Assembly (NCBI GenBank): GCA_965657965.1
Contig: CBFHQM010000001.1
Span: 269,862 to 333,861 of the forward strand
Origin: UBA8752 sp965657965
Lineage (GTDB): Bacteria; Bacteroidota; Bacteroidia; Flavobacteriales_D; Sanyastnellaceae
Direction: 5' to 3'
Length of the DNA stretch: 64,000 nucleotides
The notes beneath the pieces are model-generated. The model was not told where the DNA came from. It did not search any database and saw nothing but the letters and a program-made list of their open reading frames with translations. The translations under genes were made by a program, and so were the position numbers. Shown here piece after piece: positions 1 through 8,331 of the stretch (position 1 is its first letter; each line of letters starts with the position of its first letter).

Positions 1-275
1 CCCGACTTTCCAATCCGGTAAAGGTGAATGGACAGCAACACCACCGCAATCACCCTGAATGCGGTCAAAATGTATTTGCCCGTGGCACCCGGCAATGCCC
101 AGCCAAAAGCCATTCCATCGTTTTCGATGAATTGAATGTCAAACACACCTGGAAGGCAACTCACCCTCTCACCCAGCGCAAAAGAGAGCTTGATGCCCAC
201 TTTTACCACTTGATCGAGGACCAACACTGCAGCCACAATCCATGCGGCACCGGCTGGCCTAGTATCTGAGCTCAA
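1..275 (-). CDS. lspA: Signal peptidase II (lipoprotein signal peptidase), partial at the window edge
   Basis: LspA is the inner-membrane aspartic protease that cleaves prolipoproteins before the lipidated cysteine. Reading the minus strand gives an N-terminal hydrophobic stretch with the family motif DQVVK, then FIENDGMAFGWALPG, which matches the conserved F-x-E-N-x-G-(M/A)-A-F-G block, then another membrane segment. The C-terminal half with the second catalytic Asp lies outside the window. The likely start is a TTG at 275, whose last two bases begin the dksA stop codon (TTGA overlap), suggesting translational coupling; a GTG further in is the alternative. The order ileS-dksA-lspA is familiar in Bacteroidota. 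Several lipoproteins in this window are its expected substrates. Confidence 0.85.
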   Translation of the reverse strand, partial: MSSDTRPAGAAWIVAAVLVLDQVVKVGIKLSFALGERVSCLPGVFDIQFIENDGMAFGWALPGATGKYILTAFRVIAVVLLSIHLYRIGKS

Positions 276-655
276 CGCCTTTGGTCCTGCTGATTCTTGG
301 CCTCGATGGACATGGTCGCGTGCGGCACGAGCCGCAACCGCTCCTTCGCAATCAACTTGCCCGTGACCCGACAAATGCCGTAGGTCTTGTTTTTGATGCG
401 AAGCAAAGCATTCTCGAGGTTCATGATGAACTTCTGCTGGCGAGCCGCCAACTGAGCGGTCTCTTCTCTGCTCATCGTATCGCTTCCGTCCTCCATCATT
501 TTAAATGTGGGGGCGGTGTCTTCTGTCCGGTTGTCGTCCTCGTAAGACAACGACCGTTGCAATTGATCAAAGTCAGAACGTGCCTGCTCCAGCTTGGAGT
601 GAATCAGTGCTTCAAATTCCTGAAGATCTGAATCGGAGTAACGTGTATTGGCCAT
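272..655 (-). CDS. dksA: TraR/DksA-family transcriptional regulator with degenerate zinc finger
   Basis: Protein of 127 residues. The N-terminal half is a charged coiled coil, as in DksA, which inserts into the RNA polymerase secondary channel. The C-terminal block YGICRVTGKLIAKERLRLVP matches the DksA C4 zinc-finger region, but only Cys95 of the four usual zinc ligands remains; the partner position is Thr98 and the second pair is lost. This cysteine-poor form is, to my knowledge, usual in Bacteroidota. It sits 6 bases after ileS and overlaps lspA. The likely role is modulation of RNA polymerase at stress- or ppGpp-responsive promoters; binding without structural zinc is inference. Confidence 0.88.
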   Translation of the reverse strand: MANTRYSDSDLQEFEALIHSKLEQARSDFDQLQRSLSYEDDNRTEDTAPTFKMMEDGSDTMSREETAQLAARQQKFIMNLENALLRIKNKTYGICRVTGKLIAKERLRLVPHATMSIEAKNQQDQRR

Positions 656-661
656 GGTTCA

Positions 662-3600
662 TTAAATGGCGACCATGGCCATCGCCACGGTCATTTGGGG
701 TTCCAATTCCTCCTCCTTCGCCTCTGGGCCAACAGGTGCCCACTTCACATCCTCTGCGAGGGTTTCGGTTCGAATATAGTCCATATTGGAAGCCACAGAT
801 TCCTGCAGTTCTTGTGGCCCGTCTAAAGTGAGGCGAATCCGATCTGTGACCGCCAATCCTGTGTCTTTCCGATGTTGTTGAATTCGATTGACCAATTCAC
901 GGGCCAATCCTTCACGGCGCAATTCCGGCGAAATCTCGATGTCCAAGGCCACCGTAAGGCCGCCTTCGCCCGCCACGAGCCACCCGGGGATGTCCTCGGT
1001 CTGAACATCTACGTCGTCCAACAAGAGCGCAACCGGCCCGTCGTCCAACGTGAGGTCCAATTGACCCTCTCTTTCCAACGTGCGAATTTCTTCTTGACCC
1101 AAGCCACCGATGGCCGCCGCGACGGCTTTCATGCGCTTGCCGTAACGCGGACCAAGCTTCTTAAAGTCCGCTTTCAGTCGCTTGGTAAAAATGGCGCTGT
1201 CCTCCGCAAGTGGCTCCACCGCCTTCACATTGACCTCGCCTTTCACCAGGTCTGCGACCGCTTTCAATCTCGCACCAAAGGCGGCATCCAAAACGGGCAC
1301 CAAAATGCGCTGAAGCGGCTGTCTCACCCGAATTTTTTCTCGCTTCCGTAAGCTAAGCGTCAAGGAACTCAAGCGTTGTGCAAGGTCCATTCTGGCCTCG
1401 AGCTCAGCATCCCTCAAACCCTCATCTACACTCGGCCAATCGGCCAAATGCACAGATTCTTTTCCACCGAGGTCCTGCCACAGCCTGTCGGCATAGAAAG
1501 GGGCAATGGGAGACACCATCAACGACACAACGCTCAAGCAACTGTGCAGTGTGGCATATGCCGCTTGCTTGTCCACGTCTGACTCGCTCTTCCAGAACCG
1601 ACGGCGTCCCAAGCGAACGTACCAATTGCTCAAGTCGTCCACCACAAAAGACTGAATCAAGCGGCCAGCGCGGGTGGGCTCAAACCCATCCAAGGCCGCT
1701 TCTACTTCGGCAATGCACGTGTGAAGCCGGCTCAAAATCCATTGGTCAAGCTCTGGCCGATCGGCCACAGCAGGCGCCGCAGATTGCGGGTCCCAATTGT
1801 CGATCCCCGCATACAAAGCCATGAAGGCATAGGTATTGTGCAGGGTGCCAAAGAATTTGCGTTGAACCTCACCAATGCCTTCGGTATCGAATCGAAGGTT
1901 GTCCCAAGGTTGGGCATTGGTCAACATGTACCAACGCGTGGCGTCGGGCCCATACTTGGTCAAAGTTTCAAAGGGATCCGCAGCATTGCCCAATCGCTTG
2001 GACATCTTCTGTCCGTTTTTGTCGAGGACAAGGCCGTTGGACATGACCGTTTTGTAGGCCACTTTGTCGAAAACCATCGTGGAAATGGCGTGAAGCGTGT
2101 AGAACCAGCCGCGGGTCTGATCCACGCCTTCTGCAATGAAGTCCGCAGGGAAAGAGAGTCCTCCATCAGGGCCCTCCACTCGATCCCGGTTTTCAAAGGG
2201 GTAGTGCCATTGGGCATAGGGCATGCTGCCCGAGTCAAACCAGACGTCGATCAAATCTGACTCTCTGTGCATGGGACGACCATCCGATGCCTTGAGCACA
2301 ATCCCATCCACGATGTGCTTGTGCAAATCGATCTTGGCATAGTTGTCGTCGGACATGTCACCCGGCGCAAAGTCTGCAAAAGGGTGCGCCTCCATTAAGC
2401 CCGCGTCCACGGCTTCTGAGCAGGCCGCGTACAAGTCCTCTACCGAACCGATGCACTTCTCCTCCGAACCATCTTCGGTTCTCCAGATGGGAATGGGGAT
2501 TCCCCAATACCGTGAGCGGCTGAGGTTCCAATCGTTGAGGTTTTCCAACCACTTTCCAAAACGGCCGGTTCCCGTGGCCGCTGGTTTCCATTGAATGGTG
2601 TCGTTGAGTTCCCGCATCCGGTCTTTGGCGGCCGTCGCGCGAATGAACCAACTGTCGAGCGGGTAATACAAAATCGGGCGATCCGTTCGCCAGCAGTGTG
2701 GATAGCTGTGCTTGTACTTCTCCACCAAGAATGCCCGTCCACGCGTCTTCAAGTCAATGGCGATTTCTACGTCGACCGACTTTTCCGGCGCGTCGCCATC
2801 GTGGTACTCCTGCTTTACAAAACGTCCCGCAAGCGGGCCACATTCAGGACGAAGGCGACCTTGAAGGTCCACCAAAGGAACGCCTTGGCCTTGGCCGTCG
2901 TCCACCAACATGGGCGGCACGCCTGCGGCTTGGGCCACCCTTGCATCGTCTGCACCAAAAGTGGGGGCAGTGTGCACGATGCCAGTGCCGTCCTCTGTGG
3001 TCACAAAATCACCAGGAATCACCTTAAACGCCGCTTCGGGCCTTTCCATAGGCTGCGTCCAATCGATCAACTGTTCGTAGCTCAACCCCACCAGGTCTTG
3101 GCCCTTTACCGTGGCCAGAACCTCAGACTCCGGCGCCTTTTTTCCGCCGAAATGTTGACCAAACAAGGCTTCGGCCAACACCACCACTCCGGCTTCTCCG
3201 GTGTAGCGATTCGCCGTCTTGACAATGCAATAGTCAATTTTTGCCCCCACCGTCAATGCGGTATTCGAAGGGAGCGTCCAAGGGGTGGTCGTCCAAGCCA
3301 ACAGGTCCACAGGAAGCCCATCCGCTTTGCCTTGGGTCCAAGCGCGCACCTTGTCTGCGTCTGCCGGATTCAAACGAAACTGCGCCACCACGGTGGTGTC
3401 GGTGACGTCCCGATAGGCCCCTGGCTGATTCAGTTCGTGGCTACTCAAACCGGTGCCTGCCTTCGGGCTGTAGGGCTGAATCGTGTAGCCTTTGTACATC
3501 AACCCCTTTTGGTGGAGCTGTGAAAGCAACCACCAAACAGACTCCATGTATTTGGGCTGGTAGGTCACATAGGGGGCGTCCATATCGACCCAATACCCCA

Positions 3601-4018
3601 TGCGGCGAGTCAGGTCATTCCACTCGCTTGTGTACTGCATGACCGACTCACGGCACGCTGTGTTGTAAGCCTCAATGGAGATCTTTTGGCCAATGTCTTC
3701 CTTGGTGATGCCCAAGGCTTTTTCCACGCCAAGCTCCACGGGAAGCCCGTGCGTATCCCAACCGGCTTTCCTTTCCACCCGCTCCCCTTTGAGGGTGCGA
3801 TAGCGGCAAAACAAGTCTTTGAGGGCCCTGGCCATCACATGGTGAATTCCCGGCTTACCGTTGGCCGAAGGTGGTCCTTCGAAAAACACAAAACGCCGGT
3901 CCTTAGGGCGGGCATCCACACTGCGCTGAAAAACGTTGTTCTCCTCCCATTGCTTCATCACCTCGTCGGCGATGTTGGGCAAGTGAAGGGGGCCTCGTTC
4001 AGGAAAACGTCGGTTCAT
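662..4018 (-). CDS. ileS: Isoleucyl-tRNA synthetase, type 2 form with GxHH signature
   Basis: Class Ia aminoacyl-tRNA synthetase of 1118 residues that charges tRNA-Ile. The Rossmann core has ANGKPGIHHVMAR at residues 52-64, where class I enzymes normally have HxGH: here residues 57-60 read G-I-H-H. The KMSKS loop is KMSKR at 671-675. A large CP1 editing domain lies between them, followed by an anticodon-binding domain and a C-terminal extension without the paired cysteines of type 1 IleRS. Length and motifs fit the eukaryote-like type 2 IleRS, associated with mupirocin resistance. The start is ATG 4018, downstream of a TATCTTCG -7 element. First gene of the ileS-dksA-lspA unit. Confidence 0.97.
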   Translation of the reverse strand: MNRRFPERGPLHLPNIADEVMKQWEENNVFQRSVDARPKDRRFVFFEGPPSANGKPGIHHVMARALKDLFCRYRTLKGERVERKAGWDTHGLPVELGVEKALGITKEDIGQKISIEAYNTACRESVMQYTSEWNDLTRRMGYWVDMDAPYVTYQPKYMESVWWLLSQLHQKGLMYKGYTIQPYSPKAGTGLSSHELNQPGAYRDVTDTTVVAQFRLNPADADKVRAWTQGKADGLPVDLLAWTTTPWTLPSNTALTVGAKIDYCIVKTANRYTGEAGVVVLAEALFGQHFGGKKAPESEVLATVKGQDLVGLSYEQLIDWTQPMERPEAAFKVIPGDFVTTEDGTGIVHTAPTFGADDARVAQAAGVPPMLVDDGQGQGVPLVDLQGRLRPECGPLAGRFVKQEYHDGDAPEKSVDVEIAIDLKTRGRAFLVEKYKHSYPHCWRTDRPILYYPLDSWFIRATAAKDRMRELNDTIQWKPAATGTGRFGKWLENLNDWNLSRSRYWGIPIPIWRTEDGSEEKCIGSVEDLYAACSEAVDAGLMEAHPFADFAPGDMSDDNYAKIDLHKHIVDGIVLKASDGRPMHRESDLIDVWFDSGSMPYAQWHYPFENRDRVEGPDGGLSFPADFIAEGVDQTRGWFYTLHAISTMVFDKVAYKTVMSNGLVLDKNGQKMSKRLGNAADPFETLTKYGPDATRWYMLTNAQPWDNLRFDTEGIGEVQRKFFGTLHNTYAFMALYAGIDNWDPQSAAPAVADRPELDQWILSRLHTCIAEVEAALDGFEPTRAGRLIQSFVVDDLSNWYVRLGRRRFWKSESDVDKQAAYATLHSCLSVVSLMVSPIAPFYADRLWQDLGGKESVHLADWPSVDEGLRDAELEARMDLAQRLSSLTLSLRKREKIRVRQPLQRILVPVLDAAFGARLKAVADLVKGEVNVKAVEPLAEDSAIFTKRLKADFKKLGPRYGKRMKAVAAAIGGLGQEEIRTLEREGQLDLTLDDGPVALLLDDVDVQTEDIPGWLVAGEGGLTVALDIEISPELRREGLARELVNRIQQHRKDTGLAVTDRIRLTLDGPQELQESVASNMDYIRTETLAEDVKWAPVGPEAKEEELEPQMTVAMAMVAI

Positions 4019-4063
4019 GGGTCAATGGCGGGCTGGTCGGGGATTCCTTCCTGCCCGGTCGCG

Positions 4064-4071
4064 CGAAGATA
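4064..4071 (-). promoter_or_regulatory. Bacteroidota-type -7 promoter element before ileS
   Basis: The minus strand reads TATCTTCG followed by C, one mismatch from the Bacteroidota TAnnTTTG consensus. It lies between the end of pyk and the ileS start, 46 bases upstream of the ATG. No clear TTG -33 element is visible. The same octamer precedes leuS. Confidence 0.5.
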
Positions 4072-4097
4072 ACCCCCCACCTTGCGGCGCGGAAGGG

Positions 4098-5522
4098 TTA
4101 GATTTCACTGACCTTCAACATATTGGACATACCGGCCTCTGCAATCGGCATGCTCGCCACGTGGATGACGCGGTCTCCTGCCTGCACAGCGCCTTCCTTC
4201 TGAAGGATGTTTTTGACGTCCGCAATGGTGTGATCCGTCGACACCATCTTGTCGTAGAGATGGGCCTCTACCCCCCAGCACAGGGCCAACTGACCCAGAA
4301 TGCTTTGGTTCCCAGTGAAGACATGGATGGTCGCTTTGGGCCGCTGGCTGGCCACCTTGTAGGCGGTGTAACCACTAAAGGTCATGGTCACAATCGCCTT
4401 GGCCTCTACCCGCTGAGCCAGTTCGCAGGCATTGTAACAAATGGCGTCGGTCACCTGACGTTCAGGTCGAATCGTTTCCGGTTCGCGGAACAAGTGATAG
4501 ATCCTTGGCTCTTTTTCGATTTCCGTTACAATCAATCGCATCGCTTTGATGACTTCAATGGGATGCTCTCCCACCGACGTCTCGCCACTCAACATGACTG
4601 CGTCAGCGCCGTCCAATACGGCATTGGCCACGTCGGTCACCTCTGCCCGTGAAGGCGCGATGCTGTCGATCATGGACTCCATCATTTGCGTCGCCACGAT
4701 CACCGGCTTTCCTTGACGCTGGCACATCTCAATGGTGCGCTTTTGAATCATCGGAACCTGTTCCATGGGCACTTCGACGCCCAAATCTCCTCGGGCAATC
4801 ATCACCGCATCGGTACTTTGGACAATGCCCTCTAGATCTTCGACCGCCTCCGGCTTCTCGATTTTGGCCACAATGCGCGCATGGCTTCCCGCACTTTGAA
4901 TGCGCGCACGCAAATCCACAACGTCTTCGGATGAGCGGACAAAACTGAGTCCAATCCAATCCACACCCAGCTCGAGTGCAAAGTCTAAGTCTGCGCAATC
5001 CTTGGGTGTCAAGCTTGGCAAGCTGATCGCCGTCGAAGGCAAATTCAATCCCTTTCTGGAATTCAGAATGCCGCCGTGCTCAACCACGCACACCACCGTG
5101 TCTACTCCGTTGGACTCTTCCACGCGCAACCGCAACTTCCCATCGTCAAGCAACACAGGTTCCCCGGCCTTGACATCGGCTGCAAACTTCTCGTAGCGGG
5201 TCCACGCTAGGTCGGCGTTGCCCGTGCCCTCGCCCACCTTAATGGTCAACTTGGATCCCGCAACAAGCTCTGCGCCGTCCTCCATCATGCCCACCCTCAA
5301 CTTTGGGCCTTGCATGTCCGCCAGCAACGCTGTGTGCGTGCCGAGCTTATTGTCTATGTCTTTGACCCTTTGGACCGTGGTCGCATGGGTCTCGTAATCT
5401 CCGTGGGAGAAGTTCAATCGGATCACATTGACCCCTTCACGGATCATGCCTTCCAAAACGTCCGACGACGTGCTTGCAGGGCCGACTGTGGCCACGATTT
5501 TGGTGAATTTCTGAGACATCAT
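4098..5522 (-). CDS. pyk: Pyruvate kinase
   Basis: Final glycolytic enzyme, converting phosphoenolpyruvate and ADP to pyruvate and ATP. The protein opens with TKIVATVGPAS and NVIRLNFSHG, the family hallmarks. It carries the active-site signature region with IVAKIEKPEAV, MIARGDLGVEVP and PVIVATQMMESMI, then AEVTDVANAVLDGADAVMLSGE, the switch/PEP-binding segment, and a C-terminal regulatory-type domain. The start is taken at MMSQK (5522). An upstream in-frame ATG at 5546 overlaps the preceding stop as ATGA and would add eight residues, so it is a serious alternative. Sits in the acpP-fabF-rnc-IPExxxVDY-pyk run, all on one strand. Confidence 0.96.
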   Translation of the reverse strand: MMSQKFTKIVATVGPASTSSDVLEGMIREGVNVIRLNFSHGDYETHATTVQRVKDIDNKLGTHTALLADMQGPKLRVGMMEDGAELVAGSKLTIKVGEGTGNADLAWTRYEKFAADVKAGEPVLLDDGKLRLRVEESNGVDTVVCVVEHGGILNSRKGLNLPSTAISLPSLTPKDCADLDFALELGVDWIGLSFVRSSEDVVDLRARIQSAGSHARIVAKIEKPEAVEDLEGIVQSTDAVMIARGDLGVEVPMEQVPMIQKRTIEMCQRQGKPVIVATQMMESMIDSIAPSRAEVTDVANAVLDGADAVMLSGETSVGEHPIEVIKAMRLIVTEIEKEPRIYHLFREPETIRPERQVTDAICYNACELAQRVEAKAIVTMTFSGYTAYKVASQRPKATIHVFTGNQSILGQLALCWGVEAHLYDKMVSTDHTIADVKNILQKEGAVQAGDRVIHVASMPIAEAGMSNMLKVSEI

Positions 5523-5542
5523 ACGACGTTCTTTCCTAGGTT

Positions 5543-5965
5543 TCATTCGTAATAAAGCACCTCGTGTCCGCGCACAGCTTTGGCCTCCACAGGGAAGCAT
5601 GCTGCCACGCGTCTCATGGTGCGCAGCCCATCCATCAACTGACTCGCCTGTTCTCCAATAATGGATTCAATCCGAAGCAGGTAGTCAAAATGGACAAGGT
5701 TGGGGATCATTGCCCCTTCCGGTGACCGGTTCCAGACAACATCGAAGGTCCATCCTCCGAATTCGTCTTCATGCCGCCAAACACAGTGTTGACTTGGCGG
5801 ACGCTTTTTGTGAAGCACCTGCAGCTCCTGGTGAAAGGAGAGTTCGGTGCCCAAGGCTCGATTGAGGTTCCAGCAGAATCGATGGCCTGCATCAGCACAG
5901 CTTACCCCAAGAAAGTCAAAGGGTAATTCCTCTTCCTCGATGTCGAGTCGAAGGGTGGCTGCCAT
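5543..5965 (-). CDS. IPExxxVDY family protein
   Basis: Protein of 140 residues of unknown function. It carries the family-naming segment near residues 97-107 as IPNLVHFDYLL, a divergent version of the IPE...VDYLL motif, in a protein otherwise without recognisable catalytic motifs or membrane segments. Its place between rnc and pyk is the position this family occupies in many Bacteroidota, which strengthens the assignment. Its stop overlaps the upstream candidate ATG of pyk (ATGA), so the two are probably translationally coupled. A link to central metabolism is only inference from this conserved neighbourhood. Confidence 0.8.
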   Translation of the reverse strand: MAATLRLDIEEEELPFDFLGVSCADAGHRFCWNLNRALGTELSFHQELQVLHKKRPPSQHCVWRHEDEFGGWTFDVVWNRSPEGAMIPNLVHFDYLLRIESIIGEQASQLMDGLRTMRRVAACFPVEAKAVRGHEVLYYE

Positions 5966-5998
5966 CGCTGTTCAGACCAGCGTCCCAAAACAGGACCC

Positions 5999-6703
5999 TT
6001 AGTCGTTGCCGAAGATATGACGACAAGCAACGCGGGCCGCCGCTTGCTCTGCTGACTTTTTTGACGGGCCATCGGATGTGCCCATCACCTTGCCTCCAAC
6101 CAACACTTGCATCTCATAACGGTGCTCGCCATCTCGCTTGAATTCTCGCACCACATTGAATTGAACTTTCCGCCTGCGCTTTTGACCCCACTCGTGGAGT
6201 TTGCTCTTGAAGTCCACGGTCGCCTGCAGGCGATTTTCCATGTCGAACCGCTTGAACAGTTTCAACACTCCGCGCTGCGTGCGACGAAATCCCTTGTCCA
6301 AAAACACGGCCCCCACCAAAGACTCCATGGCGTTTCCAAGCAAGGATGCGTGCACGGTCCCCTTCCCGGTTTGAGCGTCCAACACATGGCCCACTCCTAT
6401 TTCTTCTCCCAACCAATTCAAGGCTTCTCGGCTCACCAACCGGGCTTTCATCCGGGTCATCTCTCCTTCGTCACCCTGAGGAAATTGCCGGAACAGCATC
6501 TCCACAACCACCATGTCCAAAACGGAATCTCCCAGGAATTCCAAGCGCTCATTGCTCGGCAATCCATCTTGTTGACAGGAAAGGGAACTCGAATGCCGAA
6601 GCGCCTCGAGATAATGACTCAGTGTGGAAGGGCGCACGCCGAAATGGCGGCGAATGAACCTCTTGATGCGTGCTTCTCGTGTGCTCCGAATACCAAAAGG
6701 CAT
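5999..6703 (-). CDS. rnc: Ribonuclease III
   Basis: Double-strand-specific endoribonuclease that processes rRNA precursors and structured RNAs. The 234-residue protein has the RNase III signature NERLEFLGDSVLD at residues 51-63 and the second acidic block GNAMESLVGAVFLDKG, supplying the metal-binding Glu and Asp residues. A C-terminal double-stranded-RNA-binding domain ends in KKSAEQAAARVACRHIF. Its ATG overlaps the fabF stop by one base (TGATG), so it is cotranscribed with fabF and acpP, the same order as in many other bacteria. The N-terminus has an extra basic tail compared with the E. coli enzyme. Confidence 0.96.
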   Translation of the reverse strand: MPFGIRSTREARIKRFIRRHFGVRPSTLSHYLEALRHSSSLSCQQDGLPSNERLEFLGDSVLDMVVVEMLFRQFPQGDEGEMTRMKARLVSREALNWLGEEIGVGHVLDAQTGKGTVHASLLGNAMESLVGAVFLDKGFRRTQRGVLKLFKRFDMENRLQATVDFKSKLHEWGQKRRRKVQFNVVREFKRDGEHRYEMQVLVGGKVMGTSDGPSKKSAEQAAARVACRHIFGND

Positions 6704-7950
6704 CAGAACTTCCGCACAATCACCGAAGCGTTGTGACCGCCAAAACCAAAGGTGTTGGACAGCGCAGCGCGAACAGTCCGCTCTTTTTTGACGTTGAAAG
6801 TGTAGTCCAACGATTGATTCAACGCTGGATCTGGATCCGTCGAGTTGATCGTGGGTGGCACCACATCTTCGGTTATGGCCATAATGCAGGCCAATGTCTC
6901 AATCGCACCGGCTGCACCGAGCAAGTGACCCGTCATCGACTTTGTGCTGGAAATGCTCAACGTTTGGGCGTGGTCACCAAAGACTTCCTCAATGGCTTTG
7001 ACCTCGGCCAAGTCCCCGAGCGGTGTCGATGTGCCGTGCACATTCACGTAGTCCAACTCATCTGGAGACATTCCCGCGTCTTGGAGTGCCGCACGCATCA
7101 CATTTCTCGCACCCAATCCTTCGGGGTGTGGCGCTGTCATGTGATGAGCATCCGCGGATGCTCCGCCGCCCATCACCTCACAGATGATGTTGGCTCCGCG
7201 GGCTTGCGCATGCTCTAAAGACTCTAAAACAACAGCTCCTGCACCTTCTCCAAGCACGAAGCCATCGCGGTGTACATCGAATGGCCGTGAAGCCACAGAT
7301 GGGTCTTCGTTGCGCGTCGACAAGGCTTTCATGGCACCAAAACCGCCAATTCCAGCCTCGACCACTGCCGCCTCGGCACCGCCACTGACCATGGCGTCGG
7401 CCTTTCCGTAGCGAATGGCATTGAACGCATCAATGATGGCGTTGGTGGCACTGGCACAGGCCGATACGCAAGCGTAGTTCGGCCCCCTAAAGCCGTATTC
7501 CATGCTGATGTGACCAGCACAGATGTCCCCGATCATTTTCGGAATGAAGAACGGATTGAACCGTGGCGTTCCATCTCCTGATGCGAAGGACATGATCTCT
7601 TGTTGGAAGGTGAACAAGCCACCGATTCCACTGCCAAAAATGACACCAACCCGGTCGAGATCAGGGTTGGACTCTGCCAATCCGGATTGGGCCACCGCTT
7701 GACGCGCCGCCACCATTCCGTATTGGGCATAAGGATCCAGTTTGCGCGCTTCTTTTCGATCGAAGTGCTCAAGCGGATCCCACCCCTTCACCTCACAGGC
7801 GAATTGGGTCTTGAATTTGGAGGCATCAAATCGGGTAATGGGTCCAGCTCCACTCACGCCCTGTTTGAGGGCGGCGAAGAAAGACGGAACGTCGTTGCCT
7901 AAAGGAGTCAGGCAACCCATTCCCGTGATGACGACACGGTTCAGCTCCAT
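6703..7950 (-). CDS. fabF: Beta-ketoacyl-ACP synthase II
   Basis: Condensing enzyme of type II fatty-acid synthesis, extending acyl-ACP with malonyl-ACP. The start is ATG 7950 (MELNRVVITGMG), because a longer reading would run into acpP. The 415-residue protein has the catalytic cysteine at C165 in VSACASATNAI and the two histidines in VNVHGTSTPLGD and GHLLGAAGAIE, completing the Cys-His-His triad of the KAS I/II family. The C-terminal NTFGFGGHNAS glycine-rich loop is intact. It lies 7 bases after acpP, its acyl carrier partner, and overlaps rnc by one base. Confidence 0.97.
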   Translation of the reverse strand: MELNRVVITGMGCLTPLGNDVPSFFAALKQGVSGAGPITRFDASKFKTQFACEVKGWDPLEHFDRKEARKLDPYAQYGMVAARQAVAQSGLAESNPDLDRVGVIFGSGIGGLFTFQQEIMSFASGDGTPRFNPFFIPKMIGDICAGHISMEYGFRGPNYACVSACASATNAIIDAFNAIRYGKADAMVSGGAEAAVVEAGIGGFGAMKALSTRNEDPSVASRPFDVHRDGFVLGEGAGAVVLESLEHAQARGANIICEVMGGGASADAHHMTAPHPEGLGARNVMRAALQDAGMSPDELDYVNVHGTSTPLGDLAEVKAIEEVFGDHAQTLSISSTKSMTGHLLGAAGAIETLACIMAITEDVVPPTINSTDPDPALNQSLDYTFNVKKERTVRAALSNTFGFGGHNASVIVRKF

Positions 7951-7957
7951 GCGGGGC

Positions 7958-8191
7958 TTACTTCGCGTTCTCGATGTATTCGATGGCTTGGCCGACAGTA
8001 CCGATTTTCTCGGCCTGGTCGTCCGGGATGGCAATGTTGAACTCTTTCTCGAATTCCATGATCAACTCAACGGTATCGAGAGAGTCAGCACCAAGGTCAT
8101 TGGTGAACCCTGCTTCGTCGTTTACTTCAGAAGCTTCTACGCCGAGCTTGTCGACGATGATTGCGGTCACTTTTTCGCGGATTTCAGACAT
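7958..8191 (-). CDS. acpP: Acyl carrier protein
   Basis: Small acidic carrier protein of 77 residues that holds growing fatty acyl chains on a 4'-phosphopantetheine arm. The modification site is Ser37 in the motif GADSLDTVELIM, and the protein shows the usual four-helix pattern and high Glu/Asp content. First gene of an acpP-fabF-rnc unit preceded by a -7-like element at 8216-8223. Confidence 0.97.
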   Translation of the reverse strand: MSEIREKVTAIIVDKLGVEASEVNDEAGFTNDLGADSLDTVELIMEFEKEFNIAIPDDQAEKIGTVGQAIEYIENAK

Positions 8192-8215
8192 GCTTTCAGG
8201 TGTTGTGAATGCGGT

Positions 8216-8223
8216 GCAAAGTA
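8216..8223 (-). promoter_or_regulatory. Putative -7 element before acpP
   Basis: The minus strand reads TTTACTTTGC here, close to the Bacteroidota TAnnTTTG element, about 25 bases before the acpP ATG and in the 140-base gap separating acpP from the deiodinase-like gene. No convincing -33 TTG was found. Confidence 0.4.
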
Positions 8224-8331
8224 AATGCCCCTTTTCTTAGTTACGGCCACTGATTTCGCCCTTGGAAGGAAAGTTCCATCCCCAATGGTTGAAAACACAC
8301 GCAACCCACTAAAAATGAGCATTTTAATTCT

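Noticed and set aside
24..269. Plus-strand 81-residue frame at the window start
   Set aside because: It is antisense to lspA, whose conserved motifs on the minus strand leave no room for doubt.
2591..3523. Plus-strand frame of 310 residues
   Set aside because: Lies wholly inside ileS on the other strand, with no family motifs and atypical composition.
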